The position numbers were made by a program, and so were the translations under genes. The notes below the pieces were generated by a model, which saw only the letters and a program-made list of their open reading frames with translations, did not search any database and was not told where the DNA came from. Positions 1 to 12,980 of a stretch of 64,000 nucleotides of DNA are shown here, one piece after another. Numbering within the stretch: the stretch's first letter is position 1; every line of letters begins with the position of its first letter. The DNA is from Arenicola marina (Eukaryota; Annelida; Polychaeta; Arenicolidae): assembly GCA_964019135.1 (NCBI GenBank), contig OZ025252.1:3240823-3304822 (forward strand). The letters are read 5' to 3'.

Positions 1-470
1 TAGCACGCGGTAGTATCCCGTAGCACGGTCTGCACCAAGCTGTAGCACGCGGTAGGAACCTGTAGCACGGTCTGCACCAAGCTGTAGCACGCGGTAGGAA
101 CCTGTAGCACGGTCTGCACCAAGCTGTAGCACGCGGTAGCATCCCGTAGCACGGTCTGCACCAAGCTGTAGCACGCGGTAGGAGCCTGTAGCACGGTCTG
201 CACCAAGCTGTAGCACGCGGTAGCATCCCGTATCACGGTCTGCACCAAGCTGTAGCACGCGGTAGGAACCTGTAGCACGGTCTGCACCAAGCTGTAGCAC
301 GCGGTAGGAACCTGTAGCACGGTCTGCACCAAGCTGTAGCACGCGGTAGCATCCCGTAGCACGGTCTGCACCAAGCTGTAGCACGCGGTAGGAACCTGTA
401 GCACGGTCTGCACCAAGCTGTAGCACGCGGTAGCATCCCGTATCACGGTCTGTTCCAAGCTGAGGCCACG
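1..470. repeat. 42-bp minisatellite, about 11 copies, in intron 3 of gene copy A
   Basis: A 42-bp unit containing TAGCACGCGG and TAGCACGGTCTGCACCAAGC repeats head to tail from the window edge to about 470. Two unit variants (TAGGAACCTG and TAGCATCCCG between the shared blocks) alternate irregularly. The array probably continues to the left. Sequence from about 640 on aligns with intron 3 of copies B and C, so the array sits inside intron 3 of copy A. The frame open on the - strand is only a product of the repeat period (42 is divisible by 3). Confidence 0.93.
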
Positions 471-827
471 CGGCTAAAAGCTAACGCTCCTCTTCGCTTT
501 ACACCCGTCAGTTTCAATCTGGCCGACTTAACTAATGAACCGCGTCAAAACCGCTTTCCACTCTTTGGTGAAGTGACTTTTGCTGTCAGAGAGCACCCTC
601 ACCCCCCCCCCCCCCCCTCTTGTAGTGTGGATAATTTCTCGGGAACAAATTCGGACCCATAATCGAGAACAAAGTGTGACCGAATTAAAGTGTAGTTTGT
701 AATATTGTGAAACGGCTTTAGAAGTCAAAGTCTAAAATATTCGCTATGTTAAACATGACTTTCAACTGTACAACTCCTGAGCATTTTACCCGTAGATAAG
801 CTATAACGTTACTTCGGTCTGTTGCAG
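471..827 (+). other. Remainder of intron 3 of gene copy A
   Basis: No coding sequence seen. A run of C lies at about 600-618. From about 640 to the acceptor at 826-827 the sequence is alignable by eye with intron 3 of copy B (ending 15,132) and copy C (ending 30,055), including a shared block with ACCCGTAGATAAG just before the acceptor. Exons 1-3 of copy A therefore should lie left of the window. Confidence 0.75.
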
Positions 828-3800
828 CCCCCCAGCGGCTGATAATGACTTCGCCATCTTCTTGTGCGGCTTCACCGGCTTGACCAATACGGTGTCCACA
901 CTGCACACCATCAATCCGAACCAGCCAATCATATATGCCGTAAGTAGGTCAATGCCATGCCACTGCGCATGCGTCATACATACTGCAACTGCTGATTATG
1001 TTAATTATAAGATTACAACAAATTAAAGCGTCAATAACTTAACAGCACGTGAATCGGTGGTACGACTCCCGATGTGGTTAGTTATGTGTGGTCGCAGGAT
1101 AAAGATCCCATGTCCTACTTCGGAAAGAGTAGAGGCTTACCCCCCGGGGACGTGGCACCGCTCTTCTGCAATTGATGCGATATGAGCAGAATTGGTTAAA
1201 CCATCCTGAATATATATATATATATATATATACCATCATTGGTATTGCAGGATGATCCCGAACAGGAGTCCAGGTCGGAAGACGACTCCGTTGCCTACAC
1301 GTGGCGCCAGTACCTGGACAATCCGGATAACCCGGAGAAGATTCTGGAGTTTCCTCAGGCCAAGGTAAAACCATCGACTTGGGTACTGCTATACGCATAC
1401 AACTTTTCGTGGATTAAAGTCAGGGGAGCATAGTCACATCAGTTAGGTATGTATGTAGTCCATTGCCCGAAATACTGGTTTGTGTATATATTATAAACCC
1501 ACAGCATATTATAATATAGCCTCTCTATACGCTATATTAATATCACTATAACAATATGTAAACAAGCGAACGAGTGGGGCCCCCTGAGCCTCATATTCAG
1601 ATTGGTTAAAGTAACTGACTATGATCTATGATTTTTGTTTGCAAAAAGAGCAATTATGGGAAAGACAACATTTTTCTACCTTTATAATGGTTACTGTCAT
1701 CATTAATTAAATGGCAACATAAATTGTACGGTCCCCCACGTGGTCCATTGTTTACCTGTTGTTGCAATGGTAATTTAATTGCTAATACTGCTAATACAAA
1801 GCGACTGAACCGTTTGGGGCAAAAATATATAATATGGAATCTCGACTAGGGGGCAGTTCGTGCCATGGATACCCTGCAGCAGTGGGGAACGGCCAACGTT
1901 CCCGGCTCCAACTTCCAGAACTTCATGGTCGGCGGTGGATCAAAGGTCAGTGACTAGTAACAGTAGGGATCTGGAAAGGGGGTCCAAGGTCCAGTGTCGA
2001 TTTTTTTTATATTCTCTGTGTCGAATGTCGATTTTTCACGACGTTCCATGTCGTTTGTTTTTCTAAAATGTCACTATCTGTGTCCAAGTCACTATTTCAG
2101 ATCCTCAGTGTCGGAATTTGGGGATCGATTTTTAAATATGCCTGTGTCGCATGTCGCCATTTACACCTTCCGGATCCCTGACAGTAACCTCCAATTCATA
2201 ATCTTGTTGTTCATGATCTAGTCCTTTAAATAGTCCGATGGTAGGCTACCAGATGGTAGGCGGTCGTATTTGTCAGGCGAGTGATAAAGCTTGTCTCTCG
2301 TGTTGACAGAGAGGCTGGGCCTCTTGGATGGCTGCCCTCGGCGATCGACGCGTGAAGGCGGTGGCCCCTCTAGTCATCTCCATCCTCAACACGCAGCTAG
2401 TGAGTATCAAATGGTCGCCATATACGCGGCCGTGTGACAACACCTCCCTTTCCACAGCAGTTTAAAGCTGCGCATACAGCGGTATTGCATCTACATTATG
2501 ATTTAAAAAAATGCAACGTTGTGGACACCCTGTCTGACTGTGTACATGTAAGTTGAAGAAAATTAAACGCGTTATTATGTGTTATGATGTAAAAAAAAAA
2601 CTGTTATAAAATGCAAATTGAGATGACGTAGTACGCAAGAAAGCCACACATTTCCACATGAGATGCATTAAATTAGTCAGAGAACGTGGTTTAACAACAT
2701 GTCCGGTTATGTATGGCACAATATATGTTGCTGTATATTTAAGCTGTATATGTTGTCAAATGGATAGGAAAAGGGATGATTTTCTGAAAGTAATGCTTAG
2801 TCAACGATGGGTTCTCGCCCAGGAAAAGGGGTTTATCGCGCCAGAAAATTAGGCTCTTGTCGTGAATCTCGAGTTTCTCGAATTATTGATACAAAGAGCT
2901 TCCCACCATATGCCACCGTATTCAGTATTAAAGCCGAGACGCCGATAATTCTTTACGTCAACGTTTATGATGTCTACCTTCAGAACTTCCACCACTCATA
3001 CGAGAACCTCGGCGGCTGGTCGTTCGCCATGGCGGACTACTGGGAGAAGAACATCACCAAGGCCATTGATACCCCAGAGGCCACCAGCCTCTTCGAAAAC
3101 GTCGACCCCTACAGTGAGAAGCTCCACCTTACTATCACTTTCCTCGACTAAACGTTAGATAGAAAATATCTATAAATGTCAAACCCCTATGGGACGGCCT
3201 ATGCAATTATTGGGATGCAGTATCTGTACCGTTCATTGAATATAACACATACAGTGCTAGTGCAAACAGATATTGACATGTAAATGCTCATAGAGCAAAT
3301 TTCTACTGTAATAATGAAATTATAAGTAAGTATGTGTTATAATTAATTGAACATTGTTTTATCCTATGAGAGGTAAAGAAAGACATTATGTTAAGACAAT
3401 AATATTAATTTCAAGTTGCTGTTTTGAAGTATAAAACGTTTCTCACGGGAAATAACATCTATCTTTGCTTTGAGAATCCCTAAAACACAAACTTCTCTCA
3501 AATCCAGGTTACCGTGCGAGGCTGGACATGCCGAAGCTAATTGGTTGTGCTACTGGCGATGAGTTCTTCAGTCCTGACGATTCCTATGACTTCTTCGACG
3601 GTCTCTCCTACCCCAAATACATGCTGTACGTCTTAACGCGAGGCTGGTTCCAATATACGCCGGTTCCACAGTGCCATTTGTACAACATGTATGTGACATA
3701 AAATTTCAAAAATATGGCGTATGAAGACAATTGAATCCCATTTCGGTATATTGTTGCATATTTGCCTATTCATCATTCACGTTGTTAAATTGAAACAAAA

Positions 3801-6800
3801 CGCTTGTTTTTATGCTACTAAATAACGAAATCCTGTCATATATGCCTTATATTAAAGTTCAGTCATGTATACAATGGTATTATTTTTCCAGGATGCTGCA
3901 GAACGCTGAGCATACATTGTTCGGCAAGTACAGACGAATTTCGAAGGCCATAGCTGCCGTGTGGATGGCCCGTCTCCGGGTATGCCGCTCACTGCAGTGA
4001 CAACCACCCTACGCCTTTGACCATTGTCGGGGGTCTCCATGGTGTAGTGGTTAGCCCACTATACCGCAGATCCGGGGGCCACCCTGGTGTAGTGCTTAGC
4101 GTACTATACTGCAGATCATGGGGCCTCCTTGGTGTAGTGGTTAGCCCTCTATACCGCAGATCCGGGGGCCTCCTTGGTGTAGTGGTTGGCCCACTATACC
4201 GCAGATCTGGGGGCCACCCTGGTGTAGTGGTTAATTAGCCCACTATACCGCAGATCCGGGGGCCACCCTGGTGTAGTGCTTAGCGTACTATACTGCAGAT
4301 CATGGGGCCTCCTTGGTGTAGTGGTTGGCCCACTATACCGCAGGGTCTCCTCGGTGTAGTGGTTAACCCACTATACCGCAGATCCGGGGGCCTCCTTGGT
4401 GTAGTGGTTAGCCCACTATACCGCAGATCCGGGGGCCACCCTGGTGTAGTGGTTAGCCCACAATACCGCAGATCCGGGGACTTCCTTGGTGTAGTGGTTA
4501 GCCCACTATACCGCAGATCCGGGGGCCTCCTTGGTGTAGTGGTTAGCCCACTATACCGCAGATCCGGGGGCCTCCTTGGTGTAGTGGTTAGCCCACTATA
4601 CCGCAGATCCGGGAACCTCCTTGGTGTAGTGGTTAGCGTACTATACCACAGATCAATGGGTCCTGGGTTCGAATCCGGGCCTGGGTACCTAATCTGGGGC
4701 GTGCTCCATCCACTCTTCCTTCAGCGCCCCTTGGTCCAGTTTAGCTATTATTTGCAGGGCGAAACGTGTCACATCATGTAGATGCATTTTACGCTACACC
4801 CTGAAGTTTGTGTTAAGGCTAACTATAGCAAAATATCAATTAGGTTAACTGGACTGTAACCACTATATTTGTACGCCAATTAAAAATCCCCATTCCGTTT
4901 CTCGCAGGGTCTGACCATGCCGCAGCTGACCTGGGTTATGAGTGAGGTGAGATTCTTGTCTCTCATAATTATACCTTTGTATGTAAACGTGAATTTACGT
5001 CGCCTCTTTAATAGGATTCTCTTATGAATATATTGCAGATTGCATGGATCAGACAGTAGTTTATCTGGTTTCTTGGTTGGCATGGCAAAGCAAGAAAAAT
5101 AGTTTGTGTAATCAAAGAGCAAAGCCATTTCTTGATTACGTTCGCTTGGTTACTGAAAGATTGAAGCTTCTATCGGCGTGAAAAATATAACAATATCCAT
5201 ATCAAATACAAATAGCATAATTACAGGAACATGTAAAGGTATTACATGCCTGGTTGTTGGCATAAAGCCAACAGGACCATTCTGGACTCCTTACAGGCAA
5301 CCCATGTTGGCTACCTGGCCAATTCCGTGTCAATCGGGCTATTGTTATCGGACTCCGTTTGTTGCTATATCCTCCTTATACCAAAGTCTCTTATCATTGA
5401 GTTTGACTGATATCTACATGTGGCAGTCTTGATGCTTCTTGGTCAAACGATGGCTTTACTCTTGGCGCTGAAGTGTTGACGGCCACACTGTCCTTCCAAT
5501 GTTTCTGCAACAGTGGTTTATATTGTTACCTTCAGACGCCGACAGGGGGCCGCCTCGACTTGACGACTGACACCGTGCCCTCCGATGTCGTTGCCTACTA
5601 TGGTGACAACCACGATGACGTCAGGTCAGGGGCGGATAAATTCCATTGATTTTAATGTTTTTACAAGAGGGTTATCTTTATTCCAATATTTACGTCATGG
5701 GCTTCTTGCGATCATTCGGGCGTTAAAGTGATCAAGGAATATATATATGTGATATATGCATATGTGATATTGATATATTACCTATCAACGCGCACTCATA
5801 GCACTGTGTTCTTCGCATCATATGTAATTTTATAACTAAGCAAATAAAAAAGACAAGCAGGCGAAAAAGAAGAGAAAGAGGTCGTACATTGAATTCCTTG
5901 GCTTAGATCTGAGAAATGCCCGTCGAAGGAAGTTTATATCGCGACCCCCGCAATGTTTTACTTCCTCAATGCCAGTCATCTATGAAACTCAATAGGTCGA
6001 TGGACAGAGAACAAGCATATATTTTAAACTGTTATTGTTGTTTCTAGGAGAGATTTCCGTGTAGTATCTATTGAGCCCGGAGATATTCTGCAGCCGACTG
6101 GATGGAGAAACATCTCCACAGAGATTGTCAAAGTGGTAATTACTTATTGGCACTTCTCGTGCGTCACGCTGTCTCTACACACCTCACTTTTAGAGAAAGT
6201 GCATTAGAAAACTGGTACATAATTCGGTGCTTCCCTCTAGAGAGCCATTTCGTAGTTTATTGGGGAATTACGCTTCCATCAGGTAGGTCGCAATTATCAA
6301 ATTTTAAATTGCCGCTCCCAGCAGCCAATCTTTCATGCCACCCATCCCACTTTGCAAACCCTTCGTCCTCTTTAGGCATCACACTCAGATATATTAGGTT
6401 TTTGTCATGTCGTGAAAGCAGTTGTGTCTGGGCAGCGGTAATTCTGTAACTTCATGTAAAGCAACGTGCAAAACAGACAGCTGACACCGCATAACAAAGA
6501 TCAGAAATATATATTAGTCTGGCGATATGGAGTGATTGTAATCCAGCTCAGACGTTGCCCTTCACGTAAACTTGTTTTTCTTCCAGGACGATTACAATTA
6601 TTACATCGAGCTTGAGCGCTCGCCGAATGCTACGTTCAGAGGCTTCTTTTTCAACGTGAGTCACGTGACCGATAGGCCGGGGGGTGAAGCGATCACGGGG
6701 TAATATGAATCATGGAGGGAAACTGCAGTCATATGGGTTAACTAGAGTCATGGGGGGTAACTGGAGTCATGGAGGTTAACTGGAATTATGGAGGGTAACT

Positions 6801-7704
6801 GGAGTCATGGGGTGTAACTGGAGTCATGGGGGCTAACTGGAATTATGGAGGGTAACTGGAGCGATGCAGGGTAACTGGAGTCATGGGGTGTAACTGGAGT
6901 CATGGGGGCTAACTGGAATTATGGAGGGTAACTGGAGCAATGCAGGGTAAATGGAGACATGGAGGGTAACTGGAGTCATGGAGGGTAAGTGGAGCCATGG
7001 GGGGTATACTGAACTCATGGAGGGTAACTGGAGTCATGGAGGGTAAGTGGAGTCATGGAGGGTATACTGGACTCATGGAGGGTAACTGTCGAGTCATGGG
7101 GGGTAATTAGAGTCATGGGGGCTAAATGGAATTATGGAGGGTAACTGAAACCATGGAGGGTAAATGGAGACATGGAGGGTAACTGGAGTCATGTAGGGTA
7201 ACTGAAACCATGGAGGGTAAATGGAGACATGGAGGGTAACTGGAGTCATGTAGGGTAACTGAAGTCATGGAGGGTAACTGAAGACGTGGCGGGTAACTAC
7301 CAAGGGGTCACGGAGGGTAACTGGAGTCGTTGAGGGTAGCTGGAGCCATGAAGGGTAACTGGAGTCATAGAGGGTAACTGGAGCCATGGAGGGTAACTGT
7401 AGTCATGAAAGGTAACTTGACTCATCAAGGGTAACTGGAGTCATGAACGGTAACTGGAGTCATCAAGGGTAACTGGAGTCATGGGGGGGTAACTGGATCC
7501 ACAGAATCTGAATCCGGCGCTTAAAAAACATGACCATAGACCTAAGTGCTCACCAGCTGATTAAATGTCGTCATTTTCTAGGTCTATTTCCCATTCCCCG
7601 ATGCGGAAATTGAGTACGATGTCACAACAGAAGTGAACATCATCCCTTGGACGCGTCCCTTCCCGCCTTGTGTCGGGGAAGGATGCTATGGGAAACTCGT
7701 CTAA
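828..7704 (+). CDS. AprA/PhoPQ-related secreted alpha/beta-hydrolase-like protein, copy A (3' part, exons 4-15)
   Basis: First of three tandem paralogs; related to Dictyostelium AprA and bacterial PhoPQ-activated pathogenicity-related proteins (PF10142 family, recognised by motif). Exons seen: 828-939, 1251-1364, 1850-1945, 2310-2399, 2984-3113, 3508-3625, 3892-3979, 4908-4946, 5536-5624, 6048-6135, 6587-6655, 7582-7704 (TAA). All have AG/GT borders and phases equal to copies B and C, with no internal stop. Family motifs in order: INPNQPIIYA, SEDDSVAYTWRQYL, FMVGGGSK|RGW (nucleophile elbow, Ser), IGCATGDEFF (Asp), QNAEHTL (His). Exons 1-3 (signal peptide and N-terminus) are outside the window. 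The product is inferred to be secreted. Intron 3 contains a 42-bp minisatellite, intron 4 an (AT)n tract at about 1208-1233, intron 10 a SINE array, intron 14 a minisatellite. Substrate or receptor cannot be told from sequence. Confidence 0.9.
4032..4790 (+). repeat. tRNA-derived SINE with its 5' (A-box) part expanded into about 14 tandem 45-bp units
   Basis: About fourteen 45-bp units, each with the Pol III A box TGGTGTAGTGG, run from about 4032 to 4660. Only the last is followed by a B box (GGTTCGAATCC, near 4668) and a SINE tail ending around 4790. The A and B boxes match the tRNA promoter consensus, so the element is tRNA-derived. It lies in intron 10 of copy A. The same SINE sits in intron 10 of copies B (two units) and C (degenerate), so insertion came before gene duplication and the array grew only in A. 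Open frames across it are repeat artefacts. Confidence 0.88.
6715..7495. repeat. 19-bp minisatellite in intron 14 of copy A (subfamily 1)
   Basis: About 40 variants of GGAGTCATGGAGGGTAACT fill most of intron 14. Unit variants include AATTATGG and ACATGG forms. The same intron carries minisatellites in copies B and C. The array starts about 60 bp after the exon 14 donor and ends about 85 bp before the exon 15 acceptor. Confidence 0.93.
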
Positions 7705-7740
7705 TATTGGCCGCGGGAGGCGCCACTGTCCCGTGACTTC

Positions 7741-7746
7741 AATAAA
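7741..7746 (+). promoter_or_regulatory. Polyadenylation signal of copy A
   Basis: AATAAA 37 bp after the stop codon, inside a 3' block shared by all three genes. Confidence 0.75.
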
Positions 7747-7879
7747 GACATAATAAGGAAAACCCAGAATAGCTTGGCTTAAGTTTGTTGAAACCTGAAC
7801 AAGCGTCTTTACGCTGGCAATTCCATTCACTTCACATTATAGCTCTGTTTCAACATTTTAGGGTCTATAATTTCGGATA

Positions 7880-9035
7880 AAGTAAAGGAAGCCGCCAGCC
7901 TGGCCTCTAACGCTGCTTTACCGATTCATATAATACCCAAGTGTGTATCCTCCAAAGTACAGAATTTTCCGTCATGTCTGTAGCTCACAATAAAATTTAG
8001 AAGTGACCGCCATCCACGATTTCGCCGCTTAACCAGGCGTAAGCCCTTTTTGGAGGTCTTTTCCGTGAAACACTAAGATACTGGTCTACTGCGCGGCTTG
8101 CAACTGCAGCAATTCATCCGTAAATCGCGGCCTTGATCTCTCGTTTTGCGCGTTTCCCCTGAAGGCTACCTCTACTGTGAAGACTTCCTTGATGGCATGG
8201 TACTTTATTTACTGAATGATGTGACAATAGCTACCACCGCTGGTGCTTCCATCTAGTGAGCCATTTGCGAAATATATTGCAACGATGCCACGAGATATCG
8301 TCAGACAGATCTACAGAAATACGTTGAATAAGCCCCGCTCAGGCTTGCGTCCTGTTTGCTTAAAGGGAACCGCCAGGCTGGCCTTTAACGCTGCTTTACC
8401 GATTCATATAATACTCAATTGTCTATCCTCCAAATTACAGAATTTGTTCGTCCTATCTATAGCTCACAATAAAATTTAGAAGTGCCGCCGGGCATGATTT
8501 CGCCGCCTGCCCAGGCGGCAGCCCTTTTGGAGGTGTTTCCGCGCTTGACCAATCAGGAGGCGATACTCTAATTTATTCAAACCGGAAATTGCGCCCATTG
8601 TGTGAGCAAAACAAGAGAGCGTGATCATCGCTAATCTAAATAGCTGCGATTCTAACTCCAATCATGGCACTGTTGCGGAGTCAATCGTCGCAAGACGTAT
8701 ATCAATTGGTTTGGACGGTACTTTTCTATGAAACACTAAGATCTTGCGCTGCTGCGAGGCTTGGAACTGCCGCTGTTCATCTGTAAATCGCGGCCCTGGT
8801 CTCTCTCTCTGCGAGTGACAACGCAAGGCGGTGCCACATGAATAGTCACAATACGCGTCACTGCTCCCGGCAAAATGGCGCTCTGCTTGACATTGCTGTG
8901 GGCGGGTTGCCTTAATTTTTTTCTCCTTACCAGTCGGCCGAAACGAAGCGTTAACACTCGCCAATTGAATTTGAAGATGTAAAATTTCGGTGAAGATCGC
9001 GATTATATTAGGTTGGACACCCGCTTTAATAGTGA
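7880..9035. repeat. Two copies of a dispersed repeat downstream of copy A (7880-8165 short; about 8355-9035 long)
   Basis: Both copies share blocks such as CTTTACCGATTCATATAATA, CTCACAATAAAATTTAGAAG and GAAACACTAAGAT. The first lacks an internal part of the second. The homologous flank of copy B (about 23,700-23,770) has no such sequence: there, flanking sequence runs straight into the part seen at 9035. So the long copy, at least, is an insertion after duplication. No coding capacity or clear terminal repeats seen; family unknown. Confidence 0.65.
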
Positions 9036-9564
9036 GCATGAAATTGACAATCATAGCCGATGGTAGTTACAAGTGAGAAGTATTTATCTCTGAAACTGAC
9101 AAGAAATTGACACACTGCTTTGTTGGTCAGACTTGTTTGTCCGACATAACGCACGTGGAAGACCCTTGATCACCACATGATTGGATAAAAGCAACAGTGA
9201 TGTCAGTGAATGATTGACAGGCTGGATTGGTCTATTGGGGGGGCGGGGGGGGGCGGGCACAGAAGGCCGTGGTTAGGTTGTGTGAACTTGTGTAATTGAA
9301 CAGATATGTAACCATGTCAAACCGAGTAGCTCGAGATGGAGTGGACTAGGGCGGGGAAAGCGGGAAGGGGTTGGATAGGAGGTAATATATACCCACATTA
9401 TAGGCTTATCAACCTGACGCTCTTTAGCATAAATATACTGCTATTTTAAACACATTTTGGAGAGTGTCGGTTGTTTTTCGCGTGGTCAGATCCTTGTGGG
9501 AATAGATGCGTCATAGTTGTCAGGATGGGATTTCATTTAACTTAGGTTAAAAGGTTCGCTCAAG

Positions 9565-9930
9565 GCGAAACAACATGTACACCTATACATGTTGGGAAAC
9601 AACATGTAGGCCTTCACCTATAAATGTTGGGAAACAACATGTACACTTATAAATGTTGGGAAACAACATGTACACCTATGCATGTTCGGAAAAAACATGT
9701 ACACCTATACATGTTGGGAAACAACATGTAGGCCTTCACCTATAAATGTTGGGAAACAACATGTACACTTATAAATGTTGGGAAACAACATGTACACCTA
9801 TGCATGTTCGGAAAAAACATGTACACCTATAAATTTTGGGAAACAACATGTACACCTATAAATGTTGGGAAGCAACATGTACACCTATAAATGTTGGAAA
9901 ACAAGATGTACACCTCTACCTGTTGGGGGA
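9565..9930. repeat. 29-bp palindromic minisatellite with a 4-unit higher-order repeat
   Basis: About 12 units of 29 bp (one variant 35 bp) built around ACATGT...ACATGT, so each unit is itself a weak inverted repeat. A block of four units (29+35+29+29 bp) is repeated once more. The corresponding flank of copy B (about 23,980-24,030) has about two units and copy C about one, so the array expanded only here. Confidence 0.88.
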
Positions 9931-10060
9931 CGTTTATATCGAACAGTTTGTCCTTCACCTTGTTAGCTTCAGCTCAGATAATACAAACATCTGTCGTTTT
10001 GTCCTTGTAGACATCGTGCACGGTAATGTTTTGAAGGTCACGAGGTTGCTAGCTCTCGTT

Positions 10061-10161
10061 AATGACATCTACAACTGGGTCACGATCGATTTCTACAATA
10101 TGACTGCCATCGGCTGCAATGCGCTTGTCCCCAATGTGACGTCACACAGGTGGAAGACACT
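10061..10161 (+). pseudogene. Exon 2 relic of the AprA-like gene, downstream of copy A
   Basis: Translates to IDFYNMTAIGCNA...NVTSHRWKT, matching the second half of exon 2 of copies B and C (IDFYNMSQLGCNAHVLNVTSHRW). The 5' half of the exon and the splice donor are lost (donor GTGAG of B is TGCGTT here). No exon 3 follows. It is a fragment of a fourth, older copy. Confidence 0.8.
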
Positions 10162-12780
10162 GCGTTCATTTTGATTACGCGCTGTATAATTTAAGTATGT
10201 TTCTAATCAAACTACATGTATGTGGTCAAAGACTGGTTCAGATGTGAGATTGTATGATAAGGTTACGACAGGTCTTTGTCTTCCCTTTCCTATTGGCAGG
10301 GCATGTGAAGAATCATCTGCACTTAACCAGAGCGGTGCAAAACTTTCTTATATCAATGCAAAGCATGTACTTCACCTACTGTAAACTACTGTGTATGCCC
10401 CGTAGACACTTAATTTCTGAGAATTGTGCACTGAGTTGTGGACGGCACGAACAAAGTATAAAATCACGTCGGGTATTTTTACACCATACACATCCTGATT
10501 CTTGTGCAAAGAGTAGTTATATGCTTACGGGACTAATGAAATTATATTGATAGGTTTTCAGTCTAGTTATTTTTGGCAATGTGAGCTTAAACCGTCCGAC
10601 CGAAACCCCCAAAGGTCCTGATATTGTTTTGATATTTTATTTGTTTTTTTGTATAGTGGATTAATATCGTGATATCGAAAAGAAAAATGCTCGCAAGATC
10701 GAGAAACGGTCACATAGACATAGTACTCGCTAGATGGCGCCACGGTGATCCCGCGTAGGCTCCCACCTTAAGGTTATGTCACAATCGTTCTAAATATGTT
10801 CGTATAGGAAATTCAATTGCGATAGTCAAATTTGACGCGGGCGATAGCTTTAGCGGGCTCCTTTTAATCATCATGATATTGATTACAGCGTCCGGCAGCG
10901 AAGGGTAGATAGACTACATTGCCTACAATGCGATGGCATTCAAACTGGAGGACATGGTACAAATGAGAGAGAAAATGAGAGAGAATTATTTGCAAATGAA
11001 ACATTACACGATAATATATTCCACCATAAATAGGTCTTCGGTTATATACAGCTGTCACAGCTTGGTGGCGTTCGCTTCTCTAGCTTAGTTCCAATCGCGA
11101 CTGTACAAGTGTTGACACATAACTTTAGATTATTGAATACAGCGCGCACATTTAGAGGGCCATATTGTAACTGCAAGGTGGTCAGTCAGAAGGCAACCCA
11201 AAGTAAAATTTTACACCTACATAATGATGTGCAAAATCGTATGAAATATCGGCTTGGATAACATTGTTTGACGATGTGACTGTTATACGAAATACGAACT
11301 AGATATGTCATCATATGTTAACAGGAAATATGTCCGAAGTTCGGTCATGCATTAGTACAAAAGAAAACCACACTTGTTTTAGGCTTAACAACATGCCCTG
11401 TTATTTATTGCATCCAAGATGTGCGTTCGTATACACCAAGAACCTAAATACACCAAAAACCTAAATACACCAAGAACCTAAATACATCAGTTTCACAGGG
11501 AAAATGTTGATTTATGTGTTGAATGTCCATATTCATTAATTCAACAACTGTATCGATAATGTTCAGATTTTGCTTTTGCTACGTGGAATTACTTATAAAT
11601 TTACATATAGCGATACCTGTTACGCATATGCTCGGCAGCGAGTATTTTGTTGTTAACAGATTGAAATGGTATAGACCATAGGCACACACAACAGTAGTAT
11701 AAGAAGTATATTTCAGTATTTTTCTTAGTCTTGTACAACACAACAAGCATACGGTATAACAAAGACAACAGCCACTCGCTATAGCAATAACAACAGTCAC
11801 TCACTATAACAAAGAGAACAGCAACTCGTTATACCAAAGACAACAGTCACTGATTATAACAACGACAACAGCCACTCTTTATACCAAAGACAACAGCCAC
11901 TCGTTATAGACAACGGTCACAAGCGGACTGACCTGCTGGTTTGACTGCCTTACTCGATGTACATCATGCCAGCATCCTTTTAAACGAAATCTACAGGTAT
12001 ATGGACCAGCAGGTGGTGGAACTAAATTGGATTTTATGGAATTCTGCTGTCCAGTCAGAACAAAAAAACGTGATAATTCAATTAATTCGTGGATTTTGCT
12101 GCAGAAATATATTTTTTAGATTTGGACAATAACATATTCGCGGCGATGGTTGCTTGCTCCTCATATTGATGACAATGGTATTAATTTCGATTAATTAATT
12201 AAGGATACATATATACACAAATTAACAGTATTAAATTGTAATAACAAGCGATTACACACATATGTGTAAAACAGTAGTGGAATTACTCGGAAGGGTCCTG
12301 AGGGGAGGGAATATCTATTCCGATCTCCGCGATTGGCATCCAGGAATTCAAGGAGATTCGCGATTAGCTGTTGGCAATTTTGGGGGATCGTTTCCGTACA
12401 GATCCTGGTTCAACGCGAAGACCCTTTCCTTATTTACCGCGATCCGTTATAGCAGTCTGCGAATTCCTCGATATTCGCGATATCACTTTTAAGGTGTGTT
12501 TTTTTCGCACCCGGTCTTGAACGCCCTCATCTTGGAGATTTGATATTGCTCTCCTGTTTTCTTGGGGATTCGCGATTCAGAGGGGATATACCCTCCCCCC
12601 GTGTAGGCGTTCGGCCGTACCCATCCCCAGTCGGCCTGTCCTGCTACCAGTGGAAGCACGGCCAGTGAGATCCACACCGTTGTTCTCAGGAGTCCAGCTA
12701 TCTTGGTCAGAGAAAATGAGTCTTCTCCCAATACAGAGAAACACATGACACTGACAGAACCACAGTGTCTACTTGCTTAT
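10162..12780. other. Spacer between copies A and B with small tandem repeats
   Basis: No gene recognised. Contains 17-18-bp CACCAAGAACCTAAATA repeats (about 11,429-11,487) and about six 25-bp units with ACAACAGCCACTCG (about 11,763-11,925). 10,190-10,610 aligns with the spacer after copy B on both sides of a large insertion there (24,250-24,600 and 27,060-27,130), and 12,090-12,290 aligns with 27,407-27,600, showing that the spacers are duplicated together with the genes. Confidence 0.6.
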
Positions 12781-12980
12781 CGTGTTATCACTTGTTGGTT
12801 TGAAACTCGAACAGAAACCCTATCCTGACCTTGAGAAAGAAATAGTTATCTTACAAGAGCAGAAGGCCAAGTGTCAATATAATCTCATAAAGTTTATCGA
12901 AGGGTGAGATGGATATCGTCGGGGCTCTCGCTGCTTGTAGTTCATTGCCTTGGCTGACAAGGCGGAGAACAGACCCCAGG
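12781..12980 (+). promoter_or_regulatory. Conserved 5' flank/5' UTR of copy B
   Basis: About 200 bp directly upstream of the start codon align well with 28,508-28,719 upstream of copy C (shared GAAACTCGAACAGAAACCCT, AAATAGTTATCT, CAGAAGGCCAA, GACCCCAGG before ATG), while sequence further upstream does not. An AT-rich CAATATAAT lies about 105 bp before the ATG and could be a weak TATA-like site. Transcription start not determined. Confidence 0.5.

Noticed and set aside
1-470. CRISPR-like array
   Set aside because: The repeats are contiguous 42-bp units without unique spacers, and the DNA is eukaryotic.
4017-4781. ORFs and possible tRNA gene cluster in the 45-bp array
   Set aside because: Units carry only an A box; no unit folds as a full tRNA, and the single B box belongs to a SINE with a tail.
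12909-12980. Upstream in-frame ATG as the start of copy B
   Set aside because: It would put 24 polar residues ahead of the signal peptide, and copy C has no equivalent start; the ATG at 12,981 matches C at 28,720.
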